Source of the DNA: JANPPS01 sp965246925
Lineage (GTDB): Bacteria > Pseudomonadota > Alphaproteobacteria > Acetobacterales > Acetobacteraceae
Assembly (NCBI GenBank): GCA_965246925.1
Contig: OZ251994.1
Span: 434,001-498,000, forward strand
Length of the DNA stretch: 64,000 nt
Direction of reading: 5' to 3'
Below the pieces are notes generated by a model. It was not told where the DNA came from, ran no database searches, and saw only the letters and a list, made by a program, of their open reading frames with translations. Both the position numbers and the translations under genes were made by a program. Positions 26,191 to 36,383 of this stretch are shown here, piece by piece (the first letter of the stretch is position 1; every line of letters starts with the position of its first letter).

Positions 26191-26204
26191 CGCCAAGCTT
26201 GGCG
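26191..26204. other. 14-bp perfect palindrome upstream of the diguanylate cyclase gene
   Basis: CGCCAAGCTTGGCG is a perfect palindrome in the 234-bp gap before the diguanylate cyclase start, followed by TTATT. It could be a terminator stem for the membrane-protein gene or a binding site. Further downstream the gap is AT-rich (around 26,275-26,320) and probably contains the cyclase promoter. No further element is seen. Confidence 0.4.
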
Positions 26205-26341
26205 TTATTCACAACCGGCTTAGCACGCTTGTTCTGCCTTCGCGGCCAAAATCGGTCAGCTAATGTCGATGACCGAAAAACCTAAACGTTTTTTTAACAA
26301 TCCTCCCATAATCTCGATCAAAGCAGAGAGAGGAGGTGCGA

Positions 26342-27664
26342 TTGCGTCCGTTCGTCAAAGACCGCAGCCGCTGGCTGGGCCAGTTCAGGTCTGAGCGTGG
26401 AACGCTTGTCTCTCTGTTGCTGGTGTGCGGCTTCGCGCTTGCGCTGCTGATTTGGCGGATCGAACTGGACCGGCAGGTGCAAATCGAGTTCGGCGTGGCC
26501 GAGATGGCGGACGCGAACTCCCGGTCCATCCTGAACCCGATCGTCTCTAAGCTAATGCACTTCGAAAATAGCGTGCTGGCCGGCTGGGAGCATCGCGCCT
26601 GGCTCACGGCCGGGGCGACCTGCGTCATCCTCGTTCTGTTGACGTTGCTAGGCTCTCGGCTCTCCGTTCAAATCCGCGCCATGCGGCGGGCCGAGGTCGA
26701 AAGCCGTGAAAGTGCCCGGCGGTATATGCTGCTGGCCCAGCACTCTACCGACATCATCATCCAGCTGACCCCTGGCTACCGGCGCACCTACGTTTCCCCG
26801 GCATGTCTGGCAATGCTGGGGTTCACGCCGGACGAATTACTCGGCCAGTATGCCGTCGATTCCGTGCATGCGGAGGACCGGAAGACGGCTGAGGCCAGCC
26901 TGGCAGAAATCAGCAAACAGGGGCACGCGCCACCCTTTACGATCCGGGTCCGCCACAAGGATGGATCCTACGTGTGGGTCGAAGGTATCGGCCAGAAAAT
27001 GGATGCTGACGAAGGCTTGGTCATCATGATGCGCAACGTGACGGCCCGCCGGCACGCGGAAGATCAGCTTCATAAGGCAAACAATACCCTGCAAAAAATG
27101 ATCATGCAGGACGGGCTGACCGGCATCGCCAACCGGAGATGCTTCGATCTTGTGCTGGATAAAGAAGTTCGCCGCTCGACCCGAACTGGTAAGCCGCTGG
27201 CGCTGCTTTTGCTGGATGTCGATCACTTCAAGTCATTCAACGACACGTATGGCCACCCGGCGGGCGACGATTGCCTCCGCGGCATCGCAAGCGCTGTGGC
27301 GCTGCATGCCAAGCGCGGCGCGGATCTCGCAGCCCGCTATGGCGGGGAAGAGTTTGCGCTTCTGCTTCCGGAAACGGACCTCTCGGGGGCCGAGTCTTTG
27401 GCGATGCAGCTTCGTGATGCTGTCATGGCCCTGAATATCACCCACGCCGGGGCCCCGCGCGGGTTCACGACCATCAGTGTGGGCGTTGCCGTCCTAAACC
27501 TTTGCCTAGGCCTGGAAACCCCGCCAGAACTGGTCGGCCGGGCCGACCAAGCACTCTATTCTGCTAAGAAGGCCGGCCGCAACGCGGTATGCTGCAGCAC
27601 CAGAACGCCTGATGCGGGCGGGGACGAATTCGCCTCATCAGAGTTGGAAGCGGCCCAGACCTAG
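26342..27664 (+). CDS. Membrane-bound PAS-GGDEF diguanylate cyclase, 440 aa
   Basis: This enzyme makes cyclic di-GMP from two GTP. An N-terminal membrane helix (LVSLLLVCGFALALLIW) and a second near residue 95 flank a short periplasmic stretch. A PAS domain follows (SPACLAMLGFTPDELLGQYAVD) with its PAC part (VWVEGIGQKMD). The GGDEF domain begins LTGIANRRCFD. The active site reads GGEEF near residue 335, and an RGAD inhibitory site sits five residues before it, so product inhibition is expected. TTG 26,342 is preferred over GTG 26,336 because AGGAGG overlaps the latter. Confidence 0.9.
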   Translation: MRPFVKDRSRWLGQFRSERGTLVSLLLVCGFALALLIWRIELDRQVQIEFGVAEMADANSRSILNPIVSKLMHFENSVLAGWEHRAWLTAGATCVILVLLTLLGSRLSVQIRAMRRAEVESRESARRYMLLAQHSTDIIIQLTPGYRRTYVSPACLAMLGFTPDELLGQYAVDSVHAEDRKTAEASLAEISKQGHAPPFTIRVRHKDGSYVWVEGIGQKMDADEGLVIMMRNVTARRHAEDQLHKANNTLQKMIMQDGLTGIANRRCFDLVLDKEVRRSTRTGKPLALLLLDVDHFKSFNDTYGHPAGDDCLRGIASAVALHAKRGADLAARYGGEEFALLLPETDLSGAESLAMQLRDAVMALNITHAGAPRGFTTISVGVAVLNLCLGLETPPELVGRADQALYSAKKAGRNAVCCSTRTPDAGGDEFASSELEAAQT

Positions 27665-27666
27665 GT

Positions 27667-27736
27667 CCCGCTCGCCATGAGCTTCTCGACGGGCGTCGAT
27701 GGCGTGCCGTCCCTCGACGCGCTCAAGACGTGCGGG
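27667..27736. repeat. Hairpin repeat between convergent genes (copy B)
   Basis: This 70-bp element shares TCGCCATGAGCTT and TGCCGTCC, in the same order and spacing, with the element at 21,896-21,964. Its outer arms CCCGC and GCGGG pair, and inner parts pair imperfectly. It also lies directly after a stop codon between two convergent genes. It is probably a palindromic intergenic repeat acting as a terminator. Confidence 0.55.
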
Positions 27737-27772
27737 CCTTCTATGCCTTTCCTGGATCCCTGTTCCCGCCAG

Positions 27773-28575
27773 TCACTCGTCCGGCCCCGGCATTTCGTCC
27801 TCAAGCCGCCCCCGTGTCCGCCGACCGACCGCCAAGCTCGCCACAACGCCATGCAGGGTACGCACCTCTTGTTCGGTGATCTCACCACGCTGGAACAGGT
27901 GCATCAGGTTCCGCACCATGCCCGGCCGTTTCGGCGCGTTGCGAAGAAAGCCGCTGGCGTCCAATTCGTCGATAAGGTGATCCATGACCTTGTTGAGCCG
28001 ATCCTTCGTGGCGACCACGGTGTCATGCGTCAGGAGTTCACGGGCCGGCGTTGCATCGGCCGAGGTCCACCACTCATAGGCCATCACCAGGACTGCCTGC
28101 GCCAAGTTCAGGCTGTTGAAGGCCGGGTTGAGCGGATAGCGGACCAAAGTATCGGCCTGCGCCATGTCGTCATTGTCGAGCCCGGCGCGCTCCGGCCCGA
28201 ACAGGATGCCGGTGCGGAGGCCGCGTTCCGTCACCTCGCGCAGTTCCGCCACCGCGGCGCGGGCGGTCAGCACCGGCTTGATCACGTGGCGCGGGCGCGG
28301 ACAGGTGGCAAATACGCGGTGCAGGTCCGCCGCGGCGCTGGCCACCGTATCGTGCACCTCGAGCTGATCCAGGATTCGGTCGGCGCCCGATGCAGTAACC
28401 CAGGCGCGCTCCTGCGGCCAACCGTCACGCGGCGCGACCAGGCGCATGTGAAACAGCCCGCCATTGGCCATGGCACGCGCCGCCGCCCCGATATTGTCGG
28501 CCAGTTGCGGCCGGACCAGGATGACCACCGGGCTGTTGCCGATCGGAACGAGATCCGCACCCCCATCGCGTCCTG

Positions 28576-28579
<4 letters not shown>
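27773..28579 (-). CDS. trmJ: tRNA (cytidine/uridine-2'-O)-methyltransferase TrmJ, 268 aa
   Basis: This SPOUT-class methyltransferase modifies position 32 of tRNA. Signature regions are VVILVRPQLADNIGAAARAM at the N-terminus, LFGPERAGLDNDD and YPLNPAFNSLNLAQAVLVMAYE, which form the knot that binds SAM. The C-terminal helical extension (KRPGMVRNLMHLFQR) is typical of TrmJ. ATG 28,579 overlaps the cysS stop as ATGA, so it is translated from the cysS transcript. Confidence 0.9.
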
Positions 28580-29922
<1,343 letters not shown>

Positions 29923-30025
29923 GGCGTCGTGTAGCGGCAGGCCGGGCGCGGCGGCAACTTGCCCGGGCCGGGTGAAGGGTGTATTCATTCAATTGCGAGT
30001 CATTCGCATATGCAGGATTGAGCTG

Positions 30026-31267
30026 ATGCAGGACCTTCTCGCGCCCACCCGCCTCCGCCGCGCCGTCGCCGTATTCGGCCCGGGCCTCGTGGTCATGCTG
30101 GCCGATACGGACGTGGGCAGCGTCATCACCGCAGGGCAGAGCGGGGCGCAGTGGGGCTACCGCCTGCTGCTGCTCCAATTCGTATTGATGCCCATCCTGT
30201 TTATGGTGCAGGAGCTGACCGTCCGGCTCGGCATCTATACCGGGCGCGGCCATGGCGAATTGATCAGCGAGACGTTCGGACGATTTTGGGCGTGGGTGTC
30301 CGTGGCCGGCCTCACTATCGCGACCATGGGCGCGCTGGTGACCGAGCTGTCGGGCGTCGCAGGCGTAGGTGAGCTGTATGGCGTGCCGCGCGCGGTCAGC
30401 CTAACCTTGGCGACCGTGGCCCTGCTCAGCGTGGTGATGACCGGGTCGTACCGCCGGGTAGAGCGGGTGGCGATCGCGCTTGGCTTGTTCGAGCTGGCGT
30501 TCTTTGCCGTGGCCTGGATGGCACATCCGAGCTTGGCCGAAATCGGCGATGGCCTGGTGCACATTCCTTACCAAAACAAGGATTATGTCTATCTGGCCGC
30601 CGCCAACATCGGCGCCGTGATCATGCCGTGGATGATCTTCTACCAGCAATCGGCGGTCGCGGATAAGCGCCTGCGCCCCGAACACCTCCCGGCCGCCCGC
30701 CTCGACACGGCGCTGGGCGCGGTGTTGACGCAGATGGTGATGGCCGCAGTCCTAATCGCGGTTGCGGCCACGATCGGGCGGACCAACCCAGAAGCCAGCC
30801 TGAAAACCGTCGGGGAAATGAGCGGGGCGCTCACGCCGTTCTTGGGCAAAGGCCTGGGCCAGCTGGTGTTCAGCCTAGGCGTGCTGGGGGCTGGCATGGT
30901 GGCCGCGCTGGTCGCAACGCTGGCGCTTGCATGGGGCGTGGGCGAAGTCGCGGGTTTCAAGCGCTCACTCGACCTTGGGCCCATCCAGGCGAGCTGGTTC
31001 TACGGCGTCTATGCCGCGTGCGTGGTGGGCTGCGCGGTGGGCGTCGGGCTGGTGCCGGACTTGGTGGACCTGAACATCGGCGTGCAGATCATGAATGCGC
31101 TGTTGCTGCCTCTGGTTTTGGGCTTTCTCATCGCGCTTGCTGTCCGCGCCTTGCCGGAGCCGGTGCGGTTGAAGGGCCGTTATATGTGGGTGGTCATCCT
31201 GGTCGCGGGCCTCACGACGGCCTTGGGCGTGTTTGGCGGACTGCAGGGGGCGGGCTGGGTTAACTGA
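30026..31267 (+). CDS. NRAMP-family divalent metal transporter with altered motifs, 413 aa
   Basis: The protein has about eleven hydrophobic segments in the NRAMP arrangement. The first helix carries ADTDVGSVITAGQSGAQWGY where classical Mn/Fe NRAMPs have DPGN, and helix 6 carries VIMPWMIFYQQ where they have MPH. Metal-binding residues are therefore changed, so the substrate may differ from Mn or Fe (inference). ATG 30,026 gives the normal short N-terminus before FGPGLVVMLA. It is divergent from cysS and ends 69 nt before a convergent gene. Confidence 0.88.
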   Translation: MQDLLAPTRLRRAVAVFGPGLVVMLADTDVGSVITAGQSGAQWGYRLLLLQFVLMPILFMVQELTVRLGIYTGRGHGELISETFGRFWAWVSVAGLTIATMGALVTELSGVAGVGELYGVPRAVSLTLATVALLSVVMTGSYRRVERVAIALGLFELAFFAVAWMAHPSLAEIGDGLVHIPYQNKDYVYLAAANIGAVIMPWMIFYQQSAVADKRLRPEHLPAARLDTALGAVLTQMVMAAVLIAVAATIGRTNPEASLKTVGEMSGALTPFLGKGLGQLVFSLGVLGAGMVAALVATLALAWGVGEVAGFKRSLDLGPIQASWFYGVYAACVVGCAVGVGLVPDLVDLNIGVQIMNALLLPLVLGFLIALAVRALPEPVRLKGRYMWVVILVAGLTTALGVFGGLQGAGWVN

Positions 31268-31336
31268 CCGACTGCCCGATAAAACCCGAGCCCGTCGAAG
31301 GGCGGCACCGACAGGCCCCTCGCAAACCAATCTGGC

Positions 31337-32074
31337 CTAATCGACACGAGGCACCGAGTAGGACAATGCCGCCGGGCTCAGCACGAGCTTGCGCTGCCGT
31401 GCCGCCTGTAGCGGCAGTCCCGCATACACGTCCTTCACCGCCTCCGTAATCGTCACCCCCGCCAGCCGGGGGGCCACGACACGGCCGGCCTTTTCCCAGA
31501 GGCCAGCGCTACGCAAAACCGCCCGATAGGGGAAAGGCGGCATATATAGCGCGTGATCCCGCGCCTCCACCCGGAATAGGCTAGCGGCCAAGAGGCGGCC
31601 GATCTGGCCATGCGAGTAGGGCTGGCCGTGGCCGAAAGGCGTGCTCTCCATCTGCGCCCAAAGCCCCACGCGGTTGGGCGCCACCACCATCAGGCGGCCA
31701 TCGTCTTTCAGCACACGCCAGACCTCCCGCAGCATGCGGCGCGCATTGTCCGCCGCCTCCAGCCCGTGCACCAGCAAGATGCGGTCGAACAACAAGTCCG
31801 GAAATGGCAGTGCGTCCTCCTCCGCGCAGCAATTCAAGTTTGGCGCGCCTGCCGGCCAGGCGGCGGCCTGCAGCTGGGCCGGGGTGAGCGCGATGCAGCG
31901 TTGGGCGGAGCCGGTCCAGGCCGACAAATACGGGCCCGCATGGCCCAGACCCAGCACGGCCATGCCGGGCAGGCTGGGCCAGGCCCGTAACAACCGGTCG
32001 CGCACCAGCCGGGCCGCCACTCCACCCTGCAGCGTCCGGTAGAACTCTGCCGTACCGTCCCAATCCTTGGCCAT
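31337..32074 (-). CDS. SAM-dependent methyltransferase, 245 aa
   Basis: This is a class I methyltransferase of the UbiE/type 11 kind. The glycine-rich SAM loop is degenerate (MAVLGLGHAGPYLSAW). The acidic region AEEDALPFPDLLFDRILLVHG and MLREVWRVLKDDGRLMVVAPN are typical. It starts at ATG 32,074 (MAKDWDGTAEFY), divergent from gloB. Such genes next to gloB are common in alphaproteobacteria; the substrate is unknown. Confidence 0.8.
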   Translation of the reverse strand: MAKDWDGTAEFYRTLQGGVAARLVRDRLLRAWPSLPGMAVLGLGHAGPYLSAWTGSAQRCIALTPAQLQAAAWPAGAPNLNCCAEEDALPFPDLLFDRILLVHGLEAADNARRMLREVWRVLKDDGRLMVVAPNRVGLWAQMESTPFGHGQPYSHGQIGRLLAASLFRVEARDHALYMPPFPYRAVLRSAGLWEKAGRVVAPRLAGVTITEAVKDVYAGLPLQAARQRKLVLSPAALSYSVPRVD

Positions 32075-32158
32075 AGCCGGATCATAGCACAGCTGGCCGC
32101 TTGCGTGCCGCCTCTCCATCGGCGACGGTGCGCCCCACGCTGCAACCGGAGGCCCCCC

Positions 32159-32875
32159 ATGCTGACAGCCACTGCCGTGCCCATCCTATCCGACAATTAT
32201 GCATGGCTGCTGAAGGACACGTCCGGCGCCACTGCTATCGTGGACCCGGCGGACGCAAAGGCCTGCATCGCCGCGATCGAACAGGCGGGCGGGCGGCTCG
32301 ACCTCATCATCATCACGCACCACCACGACGATCATATCGCTGGCGTGGACGAGGTCCGGGCCAAGTATCGGGCGCCGGTGATGGGCGCCGCCGCGGACGC
32401 GCACCGGCTGCCGAAGCTGGATCAAGAGGTCCACGAGGGGGACACCGTCCGCCTCGGCGACACGGTCCTGCACGTCATCGACACGCCGGGCCATACGGTG
32501 GGACACATCGCCTATCAGGGCGGCGGTGTCCTGCTGAGCGGTGACACGCTGTTCAGCCTGGGCTGTGGACGCCTCATGGAAGGCACCGCCGCCGACATGT
32601 TCGCCAGCTTGCAAAAATTCGCCGCCCTACCCGGTGACACCCTCGTGCTCTGCGGCCACGAATACACGCAAAGCAACGCCAAGTTCGCCAAATATGCCGA
32701 CCCGTCCAATTCGGCGCTGCAGGCACGGTCGGACGAGGTGGACCGGCAACGGGCGTCCGGGCAGCACACGGTCCCGACCCGGCTTGCCGCCGAGATGGCC
32801 GAGAACCCATTCATCCGCGCCAAGACCGTGGAGGAACTCGCAGCTCTCCGCTCGGCCAAGGATACTTACAAGTGA
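32159..32875 (+). CDS. gloB: Hydroxyacylglutathione hydrolase-like metallo-beta-lactamase, 238 aa
   Basis: Glyoxalase II hydrolyses S-D-lactoylglutathione to lactate and glutathione. The binuclear metal motif THHHDDH is complete, and DTPGHTVGHIAY, LLSGDTLFSLGCGR and VLCGHEYTQSN supply further ligands. The C-terminal TRLAAEMAENPFIR matches the family. GGAGG lies before ATG 32,159. The end overlaps the glutathione S-transferase gene as GTGA, which fits a shared glutathione role. Confidence 0.92.
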   Translation: MLTATAVPILSDNYAWLLKDTSGATAIVDPADAKACIAAIEQAGGRLDLIIITHHHDDHIAGVDEVRAKYRAPVMGAAADAHRLPKLDQEVHEGDTVRLGDTVLHVIDTPGHTVGHIAYQGGGVLLSGDTLFSLGCGRLMEGTAADMFASLQKFAALPGDTLVLCGHEYTQSNAKFAKYADPSNSALQARSDEVDRQRASGQHTVPTRLAAEMAENPFIRAKTVEELAALRSAKDTYK

Positions 32876-33465
32876 AGCTCTACTATTCGGGCACCAGCCC
32901 CTATGTCCGCAAGGTCATGGCCTGCGCCATCGCGGGCAGCGTGGACGGGCAGATCAGCAAGGTGGACACCAACCCGCACACCTCCCCGCCAGAGTTGCTG
33001 GCCGATAACCCGCTGTCCAAGGTGCCGTGCCTAGTGACCGAGGACGGGCTGGCGCTGTTCGATAGTCCGGTAATCTGCGAATACTTGGACAGTATCGGTG
33101 GAGGCGCGCTGTTCCCGCCCTCCGGCGCGGCGCGCTGGCGGGCCCTTCGGCTGCAAGCGTTGGGGGATGGCATCATGGACGCGGCAGTCGCCCACCGCAT
33201 GGACCAGGGCCGCCCGGCCGAAGCCGCGCGCACGGCATCCATGGACCGGCAGCAGCAGGCCATCCTGCGCGGCCTTGCGGTGCTGGAGGCGGAGACGCTT
33301 CCAAACCATTTAGATATCGGCACGATCACCATCGCCTGCGCGCTAGGCTATCTCGACTTGCGGTTCGCCAGCCTGAGCTGGCGGGAGGGCCGCCCCGCGC
33401 TAGCCACCTGGTTCGCAACCATGGAGCAACGCCCAGAGATTAGCCGGACGGCCCCGCCAAGCTAA
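32872..33465 (+). CDS. Glutathione S-transferase family protein, 197 aa
   Basis: The N-terminal thioredoxin-like domain (KLYYSGTSPYVRKVMACA, VPCLVTEDGLALFDSPVICEYL) has the glutathione-binding VPCL and DSPVI features; the residue at the active serine position is in TSPYVRK. The C-terminal helical domain includes DIGTITIACALGYLDLRF. The start is GTG, overlapping the gloB stop. The two genes likely act in detoxification of reactive aldehydes. Confidence 0.9.
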   Translation: MKLYYSGTSPYVRKVMACAIAGSVDGQISKVDTNPHTSPPELLADNPLSKVPCLVTEDGLALFDSPVICEYLDSIGGGALFPPSGAARWRALRLQALGDGIMDAAVAHRMDQGRPAEAARTASMDRQQQAILRGLAVLEAETLPNHLDIGTITIACALGYLDLRFASLSWREGRPALATWFATMEQRPEISRTAPPS

Positions 33466-33890
33466 GGATAACGCAGGGTCACCGTCACCATCGCCGGGCG
33501 GTCCGTTACGCGGAACGCGGCATCGGCAAAGCGGGGCGGACCTAAGCGGGGCGCCGGGTCGTTACTGGCGCCCACGCCGGAGCGGGGAATGCCCAGCAGG
33601 TTGGTCTCGATCACGCCGGTCCCTTTCTCATCATGGAACACCGTGACCGCGTAGGTGCCCGGCGCCACGCTCACCACTGCCTCGACCGTATCGACGCGGG
33701 CCGGCAGGTTGCGGCCCAGCACGCCGTCTTTCGCCGTGCAGCTTGGGAAGCCGGACGGGCCGGGGAAGACGCAAATCCGGACCAATCCCTGCGCCGTCCG
33801 GATGCCGGTCACTCGAATCGTCAGGTCCGTCGCAGAGGCCGGGGCGGTCAGGACCGCTACGAAACCAAGCAGGACTGCAAGGCGAGGCAT
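33462..33890 (-). CDS. DUF2141 family exported protein, 142 aa
   Basis: A signal peptide (MPRLAVLLGFVAVLTAPASA) precedes a beta-rich DUF2141 domain: LTIRVTGIRTAQGLVRICVF, then YAVTVFHDEKGTGVIETNLLGIP. Function is unknown; the family is thought to be periplasmic or surface. It lies 2 nt after the glycosyltransferase-mutase gene on the same strand, so they are co-transcribed. Its stop overlaps the convergent GST stop (CTAA). Confidence 0.85.
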   Translation of the reverse strand: MPRLAVLLGFVAVLTAPASATDLTIRVTGIRTAQGLVRICVFPGPSGFPSCTAKDGVLGRNLPARVDTVEAVVSVAPGTYAVTVFHDEKGTGVIETNLLGIPRSGVGASNDPAPRLGPPRFADAAFRVTDRPAMVTVTLRYP

Positions 33891-33892
33891 CG

Positions 33893-36154
33893 TTACTCCG
33901 CGGCGGCACGCTCGGGCGTGGACACGCTCACCCGGGCGCGCAGGCGATCATAGGTGCTGAGTGCCTGCGCGGCTACCTGGTCCATGTTGTAGTATTTGTA
34001 GGTGGCCAGCCGGCCGACGAAGCTGACCCGCGGCTCCGCATCCGCGAGCGCCTGATAGCGGCGGTATAGCGCGGCGTTTTCGGGCCGCGGCACCGGGTAG
34101 TAGGGGTCGCCCTCCGCCGAGGGATACTCCAGGCAAACGCTCGTCCTTGCATGCACCTGGCCTGTCAGATGCTTGAACTCGGTCACGCGAGTATAAGGCA
34201 CTGTCTCGTCGGGGTAGTTCACCACCGCTACGGGCTGATGTTGCGCCACGTCCAGCGTGCGGTGTTCGAAGCGGAGCGACCGGTAGGGCAACGGCCCAAA
34301 CCGGTAGCCGAAATATTCGTCCACGGGACCGGTGAACACGATGTGGCCGAACTGGGCCGGACTCAGCTCGGTATAATCGACCCCAGTCGCGACGGTGATG
34401 TTGGGATGGTCCAGCATACGCTCGAACATGCGGGTGAAGCCGTGCAGCGGCATGCATTGAAACCGGTCCAGGAAATAACGGTCATCATCGCTGGTGCGGG
34501 TGGGCACCCGCGCGGTGACGGAGCGGTCCAGCTCGGACGGGTCCAGCCCCCATTGCTTCCGGGTATAGCCCCGGAAGAATGCCTCATACAGCTCCGTACC
34601 GACGGTGCCGAGCACGACGTCGGCCGAGGTACGGTGCGGCTCGATCCGTAGCGCACGGTGGGCGAGGAATGGCGCGACCTCGTCTGGGGAAAGGTTCAGG
34701 CCGAAGAAGCGATTTACTGTGGTCCGGTTGATCGGCACCGGCAACAGCTGCCCGCGCACCGCGGCCAGCACCCGGTGTTCATAGGGGCGCCAGGCGGTGA
34801 ATGCCGACAGATAGTCCAGCACCGCCTGACTGTTGGTATGGAAGATATGCGGACCATACGGGTGAGTGAGGATCCCAGCCTCATCGAGCCGGTCATACGC
34901 GTTGCCGCCGATATGCGGACGCCGGTCCACGATCAGCACCCGCTGGCCCGATCCCCGGGCCAGCCGCTCCGCCAAGACTGAGCCCGCGAAGCCGGCGCCC
35001 ACGATCAGCACATCGTATTCCGGCTTGCTCCGGTAGCTGAACGGGGCTGGCACAATGTGGGTCCGGATCCGCCCCCAAGCCGCGTCCCAGCCCATCTCTG
35101 CCAGCAGCGTGTTTACTGCGCCCCAATCCGGGCGGAGCGTCAGCGCCCGCTCGCACGCGGCCGCGAAATCCGGCGCACTGCCGGCGATCTGGACCGCGTC
35201 GCAAGCCCCATACTGCCGCACGACGTCGGGGACGGGCGTGGACACGACTGGCCGCCCCGCCGCGAGATACTCCGGCGTCTTGGTCGGGCTGATGTAGCGG
35301 GTGCTTTCGTTGACGGCGAACGGCATCAGCGCCACGTCCCAGCCTGCGAGATAGGACGGTAGTTCCGAGTAATTCTTGGGGCCAAGATAGTGGATGTTGG
35401 CCCGCTGCGGCAGGTCTTCCCATTCGAGCTTGGCGATCGGGCCGAGGAGGATGAAGTGCATATCTGGGCATCGGTCAGCTACCGCGGCCAGAAGCGCCCG
35501 ATCCAGCCGCTCATCCAGCACGCCATAGAAGCCGAGCCGCGGATGCGGGATTGCCGCCTGGTCCGCCGGGCCGGTAAGGGCCGAGCGGGCCGGGGTGAAG
35601 TGCGCGGTATCCACGCCGCTCGGGAACAAGTGCACGTTGTGGTGCAGGGCCCGCTTGGCTTCAAACAGGCTAGCGCCGCCCGTGAACACCACATCTGCCC
35701 GGGCCAGCAGCGCCCGCTCCTGCTCCGGCAGATCGGTGTCTGCATCCTTGAACGCAGCCAATTCGTCCATGCAGTCGTACACGGTCATTCGTCCGCGCAG
35801 ATGCCCGGCGAACGCCAAGGCACGAGGCGTGTAGAACCACAGCACAGGGTCGTGCACCTGCATCCGGGCTAGAGTCTGGTCCAGCAACACCTGCAACGCA
35901 GCCTCGGGCCCGCCTTCCCACGCCTCGGTCGGCAATAACGGCTGCAGCCGGATGACGCCCTCGGGAAGGAGTGTTTCGGTGACGGCGGTAGGCCCTTCGG
36001 TCCAGGCGGGTTCTTCCCAATACAACACGCGGAACTCCCGCGCGGCGCGGCTAAGCAAATGTTGGGGGCGCTGAAATACAAAGTCCCACCGTAGGTGCGA
36101 GAAGCAAAGCAATACCGGTCGAGCATCCACCTCCACGCGCGTCCCATCCAGCAT
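33893..36154 (-). CDS. Glycosyltransferase fused to UDP-galactopyranose mutase, 753 aa
   Basis: Residues 1-370 are a GT-B type glycosyltransferase (FVFQRPQHLLSRAAREF, FPSGVDTAHFTPARSAL, GFYGVLDERLD, SPTKTPEYLAAGRPVVSTPV). From about residue 380 a UDP-galactopyranose mutase follows: YDVLIVGAGFAGSVLAERLA (FAD site), HIGGNAYD, YGPHIFHTN, KQWGLDPSELD and GRLATYKYYNMDQV. The mutase makes UDP-galactofuranose, and the fused transferase could use it directly for a surface glycan. Each half is near full length for its family, so this is a true fusion in one frame. No other glycan genes are nearby. Confidence 0.92.
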   Translation of the reverse strand: MLDGTRVEVDARPVLLCFSHLRWDFVFQRPQHLLSRAAREFRVLYWEEPAWTEGPTAVTETLLPEGVIRLQPLLPTEAWEGGPEAALQVLLDQTLARMQVHDPVLWFYTPRALAFAGHLRGRMTVYDCMDELAAFKDADTDLPEQERALLARADVVFTGGASLFEAKRALHHNVHLFPSGVDTAHFTPARSALTGPADQAAIPHPRLGFYGVLDERLDRALLAAVADRCPDMHFILLGPIAKLEWEDLPQRANIHYLGPKNYSELPSYLAGWDVALMPFAVNESTRYISPTKTPEYLAAGRPVVSTPVPDVVRQYGACDAVQIAGSAPDFAAACERALTLRPDWGAVNTLLAEMGWDAAWGRIRTHIVPAPFSYRSKPEYDVLIVGAGFAGSVLAERLARGSGQRVLIVDRRPHIGGNAYDRLDEAGILTHPYGPHIFHTNSQAVLDYLSAFTAWRPYEHRVLAAVRGQLLPVPINRTTVNRFFGLNLSPDEVAPFLAHRALRIEPHRTSADVVLGTVGTELYEAFFRGYTRKQWGLDPSELDRSVTARVPTRTSDDDRYFLDRFQCMPLHGFTRMFERMLDHPNITVATGVDYTELSPAQFGHIVFTGPVDEYFGYRFGPLPYRSLRFEHRTLDVAQHQPVAVVNYPDETVPYTRVTEFKHLTGQVHARTSVCLEYPSAEGDPYYPVPRPENAALYRRYQALADAEPRVSFVGRLATYKYYNMDQVAAQALSTYDRLRARVSVSTPERAAAE

Positions 36155-36383
36155 CCGCCACTCCTGAATAACGGGGGCCTAACGAGAACTTACGGTGAAG
36201 GTTCAGGAACAATCCATCCCGAGTACGTCATCGCTGAGTACGCGTAGAAACACTTCTTCATCTATCGGCCGTAAGCTGCGCTGCATAGAACTGTTACCAG
36301 CTTGGAGGCTGTTGCCTGGGTGCATGGGGGGGCGCGCAGGCAGCCCACGCGGAACTACGGCCCTTGTGGCGTGTTGGGGCCGG

